Source of the DNA: Naasia sp.
GTDB lineage: Bacteria > Actinomycetota > Actinomycetes > Actinomycetales > Microbacteriaceae
Direction of reading: 5' to 3'
NCBI RefSeq assembly: GCF_025465545.1
Contig: NZ_JAODMK010000016.1
Location: forward strand, 1-64,000
DNA length: 64,000 bases
Position 1 is the first letter of the stretch, and the number at the start of each line of letters is the position of its first letter. Of the stretch, positions 1 through 8,245 are shown in pieces. Under the pieces are notes generated by a model. That model had not been told where the DNA came from. It saw nothing but the letters and a program-made list of their open reading frames with translations, and did not search any database. The position numbers and the translations under genes are program-made.

Positions 1-2
1 CC

Positions 3-209
3 AACCTGAGCATGCCGTTCGACAGCACCGCCGAGATGGCCGCCATGGCGGAGGACATGTTCGAGCCGTTCCCCGCCAACGAGTACCCGAACCTGGCCGA
101 GTTCGTGGCCGAGCACGTGATGCAGCCGGGCTACGACCACGGAGGCGAGTTCACCTACGGTCTCGATCTGATTCTGGACGGGCTCGAGAAGGCACTGGCG
201 GACGCCTGA
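3..209 (+). CDS. TetR-family regulator, C-terminal fragment (cut by window edge)
   Basis: The reading frame is open from base 3 and ends in TGA at 209, so only the last 68 codons are visible. The residues (FPANEYPNLAEF, then GYDHGGEFTYGLDLILDGLE) resemble the C-terminal ligand-binding helix of actinobacterial TetR/AcrR repressors, where 'EYPxLAE...EFxxGLDxILDGLE' is common. The HTH domain lies outside the window, so neither target nor ligand can be inferred. It converges on the LysR gene with a 15-bp gap. The ATG at 12 is internal and is not the start. Confidence 0.7.
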   Translation, partial: NLSMPFDSTAEMAAMAEDMFEPFPANEYPNLAEFVAEHVMQPGYDHGGEFTYGLDLILDGLEKALADA

Positions 210-224
210 GCCGGCGCCGAGCCG

Positions 225-1133
225 TCACCGCGAGGCAGGACGGGCGCCGTGGTTCCGGGCATCGGCGAGGACGTGGGCTCGGAAGAGCTCCGACGACGGA
301 GCCAGCCGGCGCTTCGTCGACCAGCCGACGCTGATGATCCGATGCGCCCCTGCATCGGTGAGCGCCAGGTAGCGGATGCTCGGGCGTTCGGCGACGTCGG
401 CGTGGTGAGACGGGACGATCGCGATGCCGAGACCGGCAGCCACCAGCCCGAGCATGGTGGCGATGTCCTCCCCCTCGAAGGCGACGGTCGGCTCGAAACC
501 GGCCGCCCGGCAGAGCGCGTCGGTGATCTTGCGCAGCCGGTAGGCAGGCCGAAGGGTCACGAACTGCTCGGCGGCAGCCTGACTCAGCGCAACGGACGCT
601 CCTTCGGCGAAAGGGTGCGTGCGGTGCGTCGCGAGGCGCAGCGGCTCGGGCATCAGCGGGCGCCAGGTGACGTCCTCGTGCTGTGCAGTGGTCGCGGTGA
701 TCAGGAGGTCGGCGTCGCCGGCCAACAGGAGCGGAGCCGCCACCTCGTCGCGGATCTGACGGAGGTCGAACCGGACGTCCGGGTGCGTCGCCCGGAACGA
801 GGCGAGGAGGGCGGGAATCAGCCAGCTTCCGAGGGATCCCTGGAAGGCCACGACGACTGTGCCGGTATCCGGCGAGAGCTCCTCGCTGATCGCCGCCAGA
901 CCATCGTCGAGTTCATGCAGCATGGCGTCGACGTGCCGCTTGAAGACGGCGCCCGCCCGGGTCATCCGCAGGGTGCGCCCGGTTCGCTGCAGCAGCGGCG
1001 CACCCACGTCCCGCTCGAGCCGTGCCAGCGCCCTTGATACACCCGGCTGGGTGAGCCCCTCGGTCTCGCTCACCTCCGTGACGGTCGTGCCGTCCGCGAC
1101 CTGTTGGAACCATCGCAACGCATCCGTATCCAT
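225..1133 (-). CDS. LysR-family transcriptional regulator
   Basis: 302-aa LysR regulator. The N-terminal winged HTH covers residues 1-60 (LTQPGVSRALARLERDVGAPLLQRTG) and is followed by a type-2 periplasmic-binding-fold effector domain. The reading frame extends upstream to 1259, but I chose the ATG at 1133: it gives a normal LysR N terminus, and a -10-like TACAGT (1140-1145) sits exactly 6 nt upstream, the leaderless arrangement used widely in this window. An inverted repeat CATGAC-N5-GTCATG (1136-1152) covers this -10, so autorepression is likely. The only divergent neighbour is a 73-aa gene of unknown function. The target pathway cannot be told. Confidence 0.88.
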   Translation of the reverse strand: MDTDALRWFQQVADGTTVTEVSETEGLTQPGVSRALARLERDVGAPLLQRTGRTLRMTRAGAVFKRHVDAMLHELDDGLAAISEELSPDTGTVVVAFQGSLGSWLIPALLASFRATHPDVRFDLRQIRDEVAAPLLLAGDADLLITATTAQHEDVTWRPLMPEPLRLATHRTHPFAEGASVALSQAAAEQFVTLRPAYRLRKITDALCRAAGFEPTVAFEGEDIATMLGLVAAGLGIAIVPSHHADVAERPSIRYLALTDAGAHRIISVGWSTKRRLAPSSELFRAHVLADARNHGARPASR

Positions 1134-1164
1134 TGCATGACTGTAGGTCATGGATGCCATGCAA
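1134..1164. promoter_or_regulatory. LysR-type operator overlapping the lysR promoter
   Basis: Two nested inverted repeats occur here: CATGAC-tgtag-GTCATG (1136-1152), and TTGCATG (1133-1139) facing CATGCAA (1158-1164). The inner one contains the T-N11-A core expected of LysR-type sites. The minus-strand -10 TACAGT (1140-1145) lies inside it. The site sits between lysR and the divergent 73-aa gene and could serve both. The operator role is inferred from position and symmetry. Confidence 0.6.
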
Positions 1165-1240
1165 ACCACACATTGGACGCATGGAGTTTCGGTCGCGAGA
1201 CTGAGTGAACACCGCAGATCCCACATAAGGGGAGTACGAA

Positions 1241-1462
1241 ATGACCAAGATCTCAGCAATCCGCTCCACGCTCCGCGAGTCCATCGCCTCGAGGCGCACG
1301 GACCGCGCCGCGAACGCCGCGCTCGAGTCCGCCCTGCGCACCTACCGCTCCGCCGCCGAGCGCGCCGAGCTTGAGGCGATCCTGGGTCGCTACCCGGAGT
1401 CAGACACCCACCGCGTGTGGGAGAGCCTCTCCGCCCCCGCCGCAGCCTGGGGGCGCGCCTGA
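1241..1462 (+). CDS. Small hypothetical protein (73 aa)
   Basis: A 73-aa, Arg/Ala/Glu-rich, mostly helical protein. It starts at ATG 1241 behind a purine-rich GGGGAG (1229-1234). The middle resembles short actinobacterial hypothetical proteins with the pattern 'ALxxYRSxAERAELEAILxRY'. There is no signal peptide, membrane segment or cysteine. It is divergent from the LysR gene and may be controlled from the shared intergenic operator. Function unknown. Confidence 0.65.
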   Translation: MTKISAIRSTLRESIASRRTDRAANAALESALRTYRSAAERAELEAILGRYPESDTHRVWESLSAPAAAWGRA

Positions 1463-2072
1463 TCCAGCGGTGATCAGGGACGCCGTCCCGCCGCTAGCTG
1501 CGTGGCCCTTCCCCTGAAGCAGGGTGCCCACGGCTTCAGAGCGGATCAGCGACGACGAGACCGCGCTCGAAGAAGACGATCAGCCGGTCGCCGCCTCGCA
1601 GCGGGCTCGGCAGCACGGCGTGCACACGCGCGATGCAGACGAACGGATTCGAGATCGTCTGGCCCCAGAGCGTTGCGAGCACCAGGCAGGCGGCGGCTCC
1701 CGCGATGAGCCGATCCGGCATCAGCCACCAACCCGACGTGCAGGTGATCCCTGATCCTGCGCCGCCCGTCCCTCGTCAAGCAGCACCCAGGGCGGCGCGC
1801 ACGACGCTGACCGCCAGCAGCAGCACAATCGCCGTCCGCGCACGCAGGCCGGCGAACGAGCGGAGGGCGCCCGGACTGGGAAGGGCGTGGCTGGTCGCGG
1901 GCGCCAACGCTGCTGCCGCGACGCGGCCCGCCTGCTCCGCGGATCAGACGGTCGCCTTCGCCCATGGGCCGTCTGCGCAGGACCGACCGAAACCGCGAAG
2001 GGGATGCCGGCGGCAATGTCCTCACTGATGGGTGGGCGGCAACCGCCTGGTCTTGGGGTGCGACCCGCTGCC
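1463..2072. other. 610-bp region without a confident gene; possible decayed minus-strand ORF
   Basis: No reading frame here has a good start, RBS and recognisable protein. On the minus strand, 1536-1721 encodes a hydrophobic stretch (AGAAACLVLATLWGQTISNP) ending in an acidic tail. A different minus frame around 1800-1960 carries another hydrophobic run (TAIVLLLAVSVVRAALGAA), and the two are separated by stops. This looks like a small membrane or secreted protein gene broken by frameshifts, but I cannot name a family. Confidence 0.3.
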
Positions 2073-3593
2073 TCAGAGGCCCTGCGCGAGCCGGTGGTAG
2101 GCCGCGTTCCAGCGGACCCGGTCCTGGAAGCCGGCGAGCGTGGTGTCCTCGTCGATGACGAGCAGCTCGGTGCGGGACATGTCCGCGAAGTGGCGGAAGG
2201 CGTCGATTCCCACCGCGGTAGACATCACGGTGTGATGTGCCGCGCCGGCCGTGAGCCAGGCGGCCGCGCTCGTGCGGAAGTCGGGAGCCGGCTTCCAGAC
2301 CGCGTGGCCGACCGGCAGGTGCGGCATCGGCTCGGGGAGGGCGACGTTCTCGACCACGTTGGCGACGAGGCGGAACCGGTCCCGCATGTCCGACATCGCG
2401 ACGACGACGGCGGGGCCGGGGTCCGCGGTGAAGACGAGGCGGACCGGGTCCTGCTTGCCGCCGATGCCGAGCGGGTGGATCTCGAGGCTCGGTCGGGAGG
2501 TGGTCAGGGACGGGCTCACCTCAAGCATGTGGGCGCCCAGGATGAGCTCGTTGCCGGGCGCCAGGTGATAGGTGTAGTCCTCCATCAGGCTCGCACCGCC
2601 GGGAAGGCCCGCGCCCATCACGTTGGCCGCGCGGACGAGGATCGCCGTCTTCCAGTCGCCCTCCGCACCGAAGCCGTACCCCTCGGCCATCAGGCGCTGC
2701 ACGGCGAGGCCCGGTAGCTGGGCGAGGGAGCCGAGGTCCTCGAAGCTCGTCGTGAAGGCGCCGAAGCCGCCAGCGGTGAGGAAGGAGCGCAGTCCGAGCT
2801 CGATGCGTGCACCGTCGCGGAGCGAGGAGTGCCGCTCGCCGCCGCTGCGCAGCTCGGCCACGACGTCGTAGAGGTCCTCGTACTCGGCGACCAGGGAGTC
2901 GACCTCGGAGTCGAGCGACGCGTCCACCGCGTCGGCGAGCTCGTTGACGCCCCAGGTGTTCACCTGGACTCCGAAGCGCAGCTCGGCTTCGGTCTTGTCG
3001 CCCTCGGTGACGGCGACGTAGCGCATGTTGTCACCGAACCGGGCGAGCTTGAGCGAGCGGGTGGCGGCGAAGCCGGCCGCCGCGCGGGCCCAGGTGTCGA
3101 CGTCGCCGACCACCCTCGGGTCCGACACGTGGCCGACGACCGTCGCGCGGGGGATGCCGAGCCGTGCCTGGATGTAGCCGAACTCCCGGTCTCCGTGGGC
3201 AGCCTGGTTGAGGTTCATGAAGTCGAAGTCGATGCTCGACCAGGGCAGGTCCACGTTGGCCTGCGTGTGCAGGTGCAGCAGCGGCTTCCGCAAGGTGTCG
3301 AGGCCGGTGATCCACATCTTCGCCGGCGAAAACGTGTGCATCCAGGCGACGAGCCCGATCACCCGGTCGTCCGCGTTGGCCGCGAGAGCCGCGCGCCGGA
3401 TCGCGTCGGGGTCAGTCAGGACCGGCTTCCACACGAGGGTCACCGGGAGGGACCCGCCCAGCTCGTCGGCGATTCGTCGGGACTGCTCGGCCACCTGGCG
3501 CAGGGTCTCCTCGCCGTACAGGCCCTGGCTTCCGGTGAGGAACCAGACCTGGAAGCTCGACAGGTCAGGGGTGGCGCTCGTCACATCAGGCAT
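2073..3593 (-). CDS. araA: L-arabinose isomerase
   Basis: 506 aa, the usual AraA length (about 500). AraA interconverts L-arabinose and L-ribulose in the cytoplasm, a Mn-dependent step that opens arabinose catabolism. The N terminus ([19 protein letters not shown]) is diagnostic, and downstream motifs ([19 protein letters not shown], the H/E-rich C-terminal half) fit the family. The ATG at 3593 has a strong GGAAGGAAG about 8 nt upstream. It is solitary here: no araB, araD, transporter or AraR/LacI-type regulator lies next to it. The rest of the pathway must be elsewhere. Confidence 0.96.
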   Translation of the reverse strand: MPDVTSATPDLSSFQVWFLTGSQGLYGEETLRQVAEQSRRIADELGGSLPVTLVWKPVLTDPDAIRRAALAANADDRVIGLVAWMHTFSPAKMWITGLDTLRKPLLHLHTQANVDLPWSSIDFDFMNLNQAAHGDREFGYIQARLGIPRATVVGHVSDPRVVGDVDTWARAAAGFAATRSLKLARFGDNMRYVAVTEGDKTEAELRFGVQVNTWGVNELADAVDASLDSEVDSLVAEYEDLYDVVAELRSGGERHSSLRDGARIELGLRSFLTAGGFGAFTTSFEDLGSLAQLPGLAVQRLMAEGYGFGAEGDWKTAILVRAANVMGAGLPGGASLMEDYTYHLAPGNELILGAHMLEVSPSLTTSRPSLEIHPLGIGGKQDPVRLVFTADPGPAVVVAMSDMRDRFRLVANVVENVALPEPMPHLPVGHAVWKPAPDFRTSAAAWLTAGAAHHTVMSTAVGIDAFRHFADMSRTELLVIDEDTTLAGFQDRVRWNAAYHRLAQGL

Positions 3594-3627
3594 TCAATCT
3601 TCCTTCCGGTGCTCGGAGCGGGAGGGG

Positions 3628-3705
3628 GGCCGCGCTCAGAGCGCGGCCACCGCGGCCCGTTCGATCGAGAGCCCCGGCGAGGATGGGCGCCCCTTGCTCT
3701 CGATC
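3628..3705. promoter_or_regulatory. Two perfect inverted repeats in the araA leader
   Basis: Upstream of araA there are two perfect 10-bp inverted repeats: GGCCGCGCTC (3628-3637) facing its complement (3639-3648) around a single base, and GATCGAGAGC (3663-3672) facing GCTCTCGATC (3696-3705) around 23 bases. They could be a regulator-binding site plus an mRNA hairpin. The assignment is by position only. Confidence 0.45.
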
Positions 3706-4018
3706 CGATCCACGATCTTCGCCCAGGCTATGGCCCCAGCCCCTACTGCGCCGTGAACCGCGAAGTTAACCGGCAATTTCCCCCAGTTTGAGGAGATGCT
3801 CCCGGGAGATCTTCACAAAGACACCACTGATGTTCCCAAAGACGGCGATTGTGGCACGTCTGTGGACGACTTCTTCCATCTTCGACCAGGGGATGAGGGT
3901 GTTCCCCGCCCGCGGGGTCCCGCAGGGCCCACGACACCCGATGTCCCACGAGGTCAAGTCGGGTGGCGATCGGCTGGCTAGCGGGCGCGCGTGGCCGAAC
4001 AAGCGGCTGAGGACCAAA
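3706..4018. other. Intergenic stretch upstream of araA, no gene seen
   Basis: Short open frames exist on both strands but have no RBS and no protein-like composition. The stretch presumably holds the araA promoter. The region is slightly less GC-rich than its surroundings near 3765-3860. Confidence 0.4.
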
Positions 4019-4053
4019 AAGTGGCCGGCTTCCGATGAGGAAACCGGCCACTT
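4019..4053 (-). terminator. Rho-independent terminator downstream of tRNA-Arg
   Basis: A 15-bp stem (4019-4033 paired with 4039-4053, one G-T wobble) encloses a 5-nt loop. On the minus strand it is followed by a run of T, immediately after the 3' end of tRNA-Arg. Confidence 0.85.
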
Positions 4054-4059
4054 GCCGTG

Positions 4060-4132
4060 TGCGCCCGGAGGGATTCGAACCCCCAACCTTCTGATCCGTA
4101 GTCAGATGCTCTATCCGTTGAGCTACGGGCGC
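4060..4132 (-). tRNA. tRNA-Arg(ACG)
   Basis: A 73-nt cloverleaf on the minus strand. The acceptor stem GCGCCCG pairs with CGGGCGC, discriminator A. The anticodon loop CTACGGA gives anticodon ACG, and the T-loop is TTCGAAT. CCA is not encoded. A strong terminator follows at 4019-4053. Confidence 0.97.
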
Positions 4133-4163
4133 AGGTCAGCCACCGCGGAATCCGCGGCTACAG

Positions 4164-4253
4164 CGGAGACGGTGGGATTTGAACCCACGGAGGGGTCAAA
4201 CCCCTCTCCACCTTAGCAGGGTGGTGCACTCGACCGGACTATGCGACGTCTCC
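4164..4253 (-). tRNA. tRNA-Ser(GCT)
   Basis: A 90-nt class II tRNA on the minus strand. The acceptor GGAGACG pairs with CGTCTCC, discriminator G. The anticodon loop CTGCTAA gives GCT, and there is a long variable arm (GAGAGGGGTTTGACCCCTC). CCA is not encoded. It lies 31 bp upstream of tRNA-Arg on the same strand and may be co-transcribed with it. Confidence 0.96.
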
Positions 4254-4312
4254 AGTGGTCTCAGCAAGCATAGCCGTTCGACGGGTGCGCTCCGGCACTC
4301 GGGACGCTGCGC

Positions 4313-5596
4313 CTACTGATCCTGCAGCGAGCGGCCGACGGTGCAGGTCTCCTGCGCCGAGGTCTGTCCGAGCACGTCCGCGGGCAGCTGCACGACGCCG
4401 TCCGGAGAGGTGGTGGCACCGGGTTCCGGCGTCGCCGATGGGTCCGTCCCGGTCGGAGCCGGCGTCTCCTCGGTGCCCGGAGCCGCGACCGAACCCTGGT
4501 TCTCGTCGGGGTTCGTCGTGAGGCCGATCGGCTTGTCTGCGAGGACAGCCTGCATCAGCGCGTCGGCCGACGCCTGATTGGTCTCCAGTCCTGAACCGTC
4601 GTAGCTGTCCACCGAGGGGTACTGCACGAAGACCATCTTGCCGAGATCGATCGGGGCGAGCGCCTTGGCGATCTGCACCATCGTGTCGATGTTGTTGAGC
4701 GAGTTCGAGAAGGTCATGTTGCGCACTGCGGCGCCCGCGAGACCGTAGAGCTTGCTGATATCGGTGAGCGTGTCCGCGCTCTTCACCTTGCGGACCAAGG
4801 AGGAGAGGAACACCTGCTGCGAGCTGATGCGGGTGATGTCGCTGCCATTGCCGACGCCGTAGCGGGTGCGCAGGAACTTGAGGGCGTCCATGCCCTTCAG
4901 GTCGTGCACGCCCGCGTCGAGGTAGAGCTGCGTGTGGTCGTCCTGGATCGGCTGGGCCACACAGACCGGCACGCCCCCGATCGCATTCGACATCTCGATG
5001 ACGCCGTCGAAAGAGATCTCGGCCGCGAACGGGATGGTGAGGCCGGTGAGGCTCTCCACGGTGAGCACCACACAGGCGAGGCCTCCGTTGGCGGAGCCGC
5101 CGCCGGTGAGGAGCGCCGTGTTGATCTTCTCGGAGGTCATCGCCGACGTGGTGCCCCCGTTGCCGTCCGGACACTCCGGGATCGGGACGTACAGGTCCCG
5201 GGGGAAGCTGATCGCGACCGCGTTGGTGTGGTCCTCGGAGACGTGCAACAGGATGTTGACGTCGTTGAGCTCGCTTCCCGGGTCCTCGCCGTAGGAGTAC
5301 TTGGCGTTGGCGCGGCTGTCGCTGCCCACGAGCAGGAGGTTGACACCGCCGTCGATCGCGCTGATCTCGGGGGTGTTGCCCGACCGATCCTCGCCGGCGA
5401 GGTGCACGGTCTTGATCTGCCGGTTGAGATCCCAGGCGGCGATGCCGGTGACGGCGAGGGCGCTGACGGCGATCACCGCCACGGCCACCCCGAAGAACTT
5501 GGCGATCGAGGCGAGGAGGCTCGGTTGGCGAAGCCGGCCGTGGCGGGCGATGGAGGTCAGCTTCTGCTGCCTCGCCCTCCGGCTGTTCCCGCTCAT
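4313..5596 (-). CDS. LytR-CpsA-Psr (LCP) family cell-wall polymer ligase
   Basis: 427 aa. A short basic cytoplasmic N terminus is followed by one membrane helix (about residues 30-54) and an extracytoplasmic LCP domain. Recognisable motifs are 'LLLVGSDSRAN', 'SFPRDLYVPIP' and 'FLRTRYGVGNGSDITRISSQQVFL', which carry the Arg/Asp residues that bind polyprenyl pyrophosphate. LCP enzymes transfer lipid-linked wall polymers (teichoic acid, arabinogalactan or other glycopolymers) onto peptidoglycan. The last 60 residues are a Pro/Thr/Glu-rich tail. ATG 5596 has GGAGGG 7 nt upstream. The acceptor polymer cannot be read from sequence. Confidence 0.93.
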   Translation of the reverse strand: MSGNSRRARQQKLTSIARHGRLRQPSLLASIAKFFGVAVAVIAVSALAVTGIAAWDLNRQIKTVHLAGEDRSGNTPEISAIDGGVNLLLVGSDSRANAKYSYGEDPGSELNDVNILLHVSEDHTNAVAISFPRDLYVPIPECPDGNGGTTSAMTSEKINTALLTGGGSANGGLACVVLTVESLTGLTIPFAAEISFDGVIEMSNAIGGVPVCVAQPIQDDHTQLYLDAGVHDLKGMDALKFLRTRYGVGNGSDITRISSQQVFLSSLVRKVKSADTLTDISKLYGLAGAAVRNMTFSNSLNNIDTMVQIAKALAPIDLGKMVFVQYPSVDSYDGSGLETNQASADALMQAVLADKPIGLTTNPDENQGSVAAPGTEETPAPTGTDPSATPEPGATTSPDGVVQLPADVLGQTSAQETCTVGRSLQDQ

Positions 5597-5798
5597 CCAG
5601 TTCCCTCCGAGACGCCCTCGCCAGGAGGCGCGGTCCGCCGTTGATCCCCGGAGACGGTTGGGTCGGGAGCGGCGATTTCTCGAGGGTACGTGATGATAGC
5701 TGGGATACCGGGAGAACCACGGGGTCCGCAGAAAGCACTCAGAGAACCGGCCGCGCCGGCATCAGGTGGGCTGCTCGTCGGGCCTGCTGGACGGCAGA

Positions 5799-5826
5799 AA
5801 GTGGGCCCCAGTGCAGGGACCCACTT
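5799..5826 (-). terminator. Hairpin terminator after the small secreted protein gene
   Basis: AAGTGGG (5799-5805) pairs with CCCACTT (5820-5826), extended by CCC/GGG after one mismatch. A T-rich tract follows on the minus strand. It lies just after the stop codon at 5841. Confidence 0.7.
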
Positions 5827-5840
5827 CCGTCAAGGCTTCC

Positions 5841-6290
5841 TCACCAGTAGCGGACATTCTGCGAAGATCCGCAGCCCGCCGTCGTGCAGATGCGGAATTT
5901 GAAGCCGTCGTAGGCCAGGCGGTACGAGTCGCTCCAATAGAACACCTTCGTGGTGTTCGAGGAACAGTTGTAGGCGAGGTCGTTCCATCTGCCGTCGAGG
6001 GCCGCGATGGCGTAGGGCGCGTACTGGATCTTCACGCAGTAGCTGGTCGCTCTCACCTGGACCCGGCCCCAGGCGGAGCTTCCGCTGTGCCCGTCGATGA
6101 TCGCCGATCCCGTTCCGCCGCCGTAGCTGGGCACCCCCGTCCATGTGTTCGATGCGGCCTGGGCCGCGGTGGGCGCCAGAAGCAGCATGGCCGCGAGCGC
6201 GAGCCCGAAGGCTCCGACCCGATAGATCGGGCCGCGGCGCGATGCGGAGGTGGGGCGGCCGGTGCGGGGAAGGGTGTCGGTGTTGCTCAT
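5841..6290 (-). CDS. Small secreted protein of unknown function (149 aa)
   Basis: The N terminus is basic (RRGPIYRVGAF), followed by a hydrophobic core and a signal-peptidase I site near APTAAQA-A (about residue 45). The mature domain is about 100 aa, Ser/Tyr/Trp/Gly-rich, with four cysteines (SYCVKIQY, AYNCSSNTT, RICTTAGCG), enough for two disulfides. I chose the ATG at 6290 over an upstream in-frame ATG because AAAGGA lies 9 nt before it. No family recognised; a small extracellular beta-rich protein or carbohydrate binder would fit, but this is speculation. Confidence 0.72.
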   Translation of the reverse strand: MSNTDTLPRTGRPTSASRRGPIYRVGAFGLALAAMLLLAPTAAQAASNTWTGVPSYGGGTGSAIIDGHSGSSAWGRVQVRATSYCVKIQYAPYAIAALDGRWNDLAYNCSSNTTKVFYWSDSYRLAYDGFKFRICTTAGCGSSQNVRYW

Positions 6291-6631
6291 GGTCGGGATC
6301 CTTTTTGTCGTGGATTGCGGTGACATGAGCATCCCGCCGCGTTCCCACCCGGTGTGTCCGCTTCCCGACGGAAGGGGTGTCGCCTTGCCGACGGATCAGA
6401 GCGATGCGACCTGGCAGGACCTGTCCTGGACATGGAAGAGGGGCCGCTGCTCCTACCCCTAGGAACCCGGCCCCAGACCTGCCGTACCCAACGGCTGGTC
6501 GAATCCAAGCCTGTGCGATCTCACAACCCGAAAGTGAGTTCCTGCACCGGCGTGAGTCCATTCTGACGACTCGCGCCCTCCTCCGCGTCCCCCATAGCGA
6601 GTGCCCGTCATTTGGAGGACACGCGACCCGG
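6291..6631. other. 341-bp intergenic region
   Basis: It contains the promoter of the secreted-protein gene and the end of the VOC gene. Two short inverted repeats are visible: CAGGAC-CT-GTCCTG near 6415-6428, and CTCAC/GTGAG near 6520-6538. No gene is supported. Confidence 0.35.
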
Positions 6632-7558
6632 TCAGCGCTGCGCGGCCGCGACCTCGAGCGCGTTGCCCCAGGGGTCCGCGAAGACGAGGCTCGCCCCGTC
6701 GTGACCGGTCTCGATGCCGTGGTGCCGCAGTCGCCCGTCGAGCTCCGCGAGGTCGTCCGGCGTGGGCACATCGAGACGCACGAGCCCCAGGCCCAGGGTG
6801 GAGCGGCGCCGGCCGGCGTTGCGGCTGTTCCAGACGTTCATCGCCATGTGGTGGTGGTACCCGCCGGCACTCACGAAGACCGCGGAGCCCGGCATCTCCG
6901 CGACGACCTCGAACCCGAGCCGGTCGACATAGAAGGCGCGGGCGACTGCGGTGTCTCCTACTGAGAGGTGCACGTGTCCGACCTTCGCCGGCGCGGCCGT
7001 CCCGTCGCTGGCGGTCGACAGGTCGAGGTGCTCCTGCAGGTACCGGTTCGGATCGAGTGCAGCAGCCCCCATCTGCGGAAGCCCGTGCACCCAGCTCCAT
7101 TCGGTTCGGGCGCGGTCCCAGTAGAGCTCGACGCCGTTGCCCTCCGGATCGTCGAAATAGAACGCCTTGCTGACGAGGTGGTCGGCGGAGCCGGTGAAAG
7201 TCCGTGGATAGCGGCTGGCCACGGAGTAGATCGCTGCCGCGAGGTCGCGCTCGCGATCGAAGAGGATCGCCGTGTGGTAGAGCCCTGCCTCGTGCGGCGC
7301 GGCGTGCCTCAGCTCGGGCGCGTGCTCGAGGATGACGATCGGCACGCCGAGGCGGCCCAGCACGACCCGGGCGCTCCGCCCGCCGATTCCCGGCTCCTCG
7401 TTCAGCACGGTGAGGAGCAGCCCATCCCGGTAGTAGGCGGTGAGCCCGTCGAGGTCGGCGACCCGGAGGGTCACCGCCCCCATGGCGGTGTCGACGGCCA
7501 GGAGTTCCGAGTCGGGCCGCACGCTCAGGCGGCGCGGGGTGGCGTCTTCACTAGCCAT
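6632..7558 (-). CDS. VOC-family ring-cleaving dioxygenase (two glyoxalase-fold domains)
   Basis: 308 aa with two vicinal-oxygen-chelate domains (about 25-148 and 190-305), the layout of CatE-type extradiol catechol/hydroquinone dioxygenases. The C-terminal domain keeps a likely metal triad: His195 or His197, the His235-237 cluster, and Glu302 in 'WGNALEV'. The first domain has 'YHTAILF' and 'DPEGNGVELYW'. ATG 7558 has AAGGAG 7 nt upstream. It follows the reductase gene by 26 bp and is probably in the same MarR-controlled transcript. By analogy with MhqR/CatR-type operons, a role in quinone or catechol detoxification is inferred. Confidence 0.85.
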   Translation of the reverse strand: MASEDATPRRLSVRPDSELLAVDTAMGAVTLRVADLDGLTAYYRDGLLLTVLNEEPGIGGRSARVVLGRLGVPIVILEHAPELRHAAPHEAGLYHTAILFDRERDLAAAIYSVASRYPRTFTGSADHLVSKAFYFDDPEGNGVELYWDRARTEWSWVHGLPQMGAAALDPNRYLQEHLDLSTASDGTAAPAKVGHVHLSVGDTAVARAFYVDRLGFEVVAEMPGSAVFVSAGGYHHHMAMNVWNSRNAGRRRSTLGLGLVRLDVPTPDDLAELDGRLRHHGIETGHDGASLVFADPWGNALEVAAAQR

Positions 7559-7584
7559 GGAGTTCTCCTTCGTCGGCGAGCAGG

Positions 7585-8163
7585 TTAGCGAATCACCGCG
7601 AACCCGCTCGTCCAGCTGACCTTCTCCGTCGCTGCGAGCACGAGTTGCGCGAAGCCGAGGGCCTCCAGCTCCCGCGCGCGCTTGAGGGAGCCGGCGTCGA
7701 GCGCGTCGACAGCACCTCCTGCGGCGATCGCCTGAGCGAGCGTCTGCTTGGCTTCCGCGTCGTCGCCGGCGATGAGGACCGTCGTGCGGTTCTCGCCCAC
7801 CTTGCCGCTGGCGAGGGTGGCGGCGAAGTTGGTGTTGAACGCCTTGAGCACCGACGCGCCGGGCAGCGCCGCCGCGAGCTCGGCCGCCGCCGACGAGTCG
7901 GGGGCCACGGTCAGGCCGTCGAAGGTGGCGAAGTCCACGGGGTTGGTGATGTCGACCACGATCCTGCCGGTGAGCTCCGCGGGGAACCGAGCGGCAATCG
8001 TGGCCAGGGCGCCGTAGGGAACAGCGAGCACCACGATGTCGCCCGTGATGGCCGGCTCCTGGGTGGCGGTGTCGATGTGCTGCACGGAGTGCCCGCCGGC
8101 GGCGAAGACTGCGCCGATCGCGCTGCCCATGTTGCCGGTTCCGAAGATCGTGATGGTTGCCAT
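7585..8163 (-). CDS. NADP-dependent F420 reductase-like / NAD(P)-binding oxidoreductase
   Basis: 192 aa. The N-terminal Rossmann motif 'ITIFGTGNMGSAIG' and an internal 'VVLAVPYGAL...ITNPVDF' match the F420_oxidored fold of NADPH:F420 reductases and short ketol-reductase-like proteins. I set the start at ATG 8163, behind AAAGGG; the frame extends nine codons further without an RBS. Its promoter lies in the large palindrome at 8196-8234, and the MarR gene is directly upstream on the same strand. The true electron acceptor (F420 or a quinone) is not determined by sequence. Confidence 0.83.
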   Translation of the reverse strand: MATITIFGTGNMGSAIGAVFAAGGHSVQHIDTATQEPAITGDIVVLAVPYGALATIAARFPAELTGRIVVDITNPVDFATFDGLTVAPDSSAAAELAAALPGASVLKAFNTNFAATLASGKVGENRTTVLIAGDDAEAKQTLAQAIAAGGAVDALDAGSLKRARELEALGFAQLVLAATEKVSWTSGFAVIR

Positions 8164-8195
8164 GGTGGCCCTTTCGAAGACGCAACCCATTTTGG

Positions 8196-8234
8196 TTGTC
8201 GCGTCAACTATACATCAGACAGTTGACGCGACAA
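8196..8234 (-). promoter_or_regulatory. 39-bp palindromic MarR operator enclosing the reductase promoter
   Basis: Two perfect 14-bp arms, TTGTCGCGTCAACT (8196-8209) and its reverse complement (8221-8234), flank an 11-bp spacer. Read on the minus strand, the first arm supplies a -35 TTGTCG (8229-8234); after 16 bp the -10 TATAGT (8207-8212) follows. RNA polymerase and a dimeric repressor would therefore compete for the same DNA. The adjacent MarR gene product is the obvious ligand-responsive repressor (inference). Confidence 0.85.
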
Positions 8235-8245
8235 GTATCTGCGCG

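Noticed and set aside
3770-3790. Ten-base match (AAACTGGGGG on the minus strand) shared by the araA and ice-binding-protein leaders
   Set aside because: A 10-mer match is expected by chance many times in 64 kb; the flanks differ.
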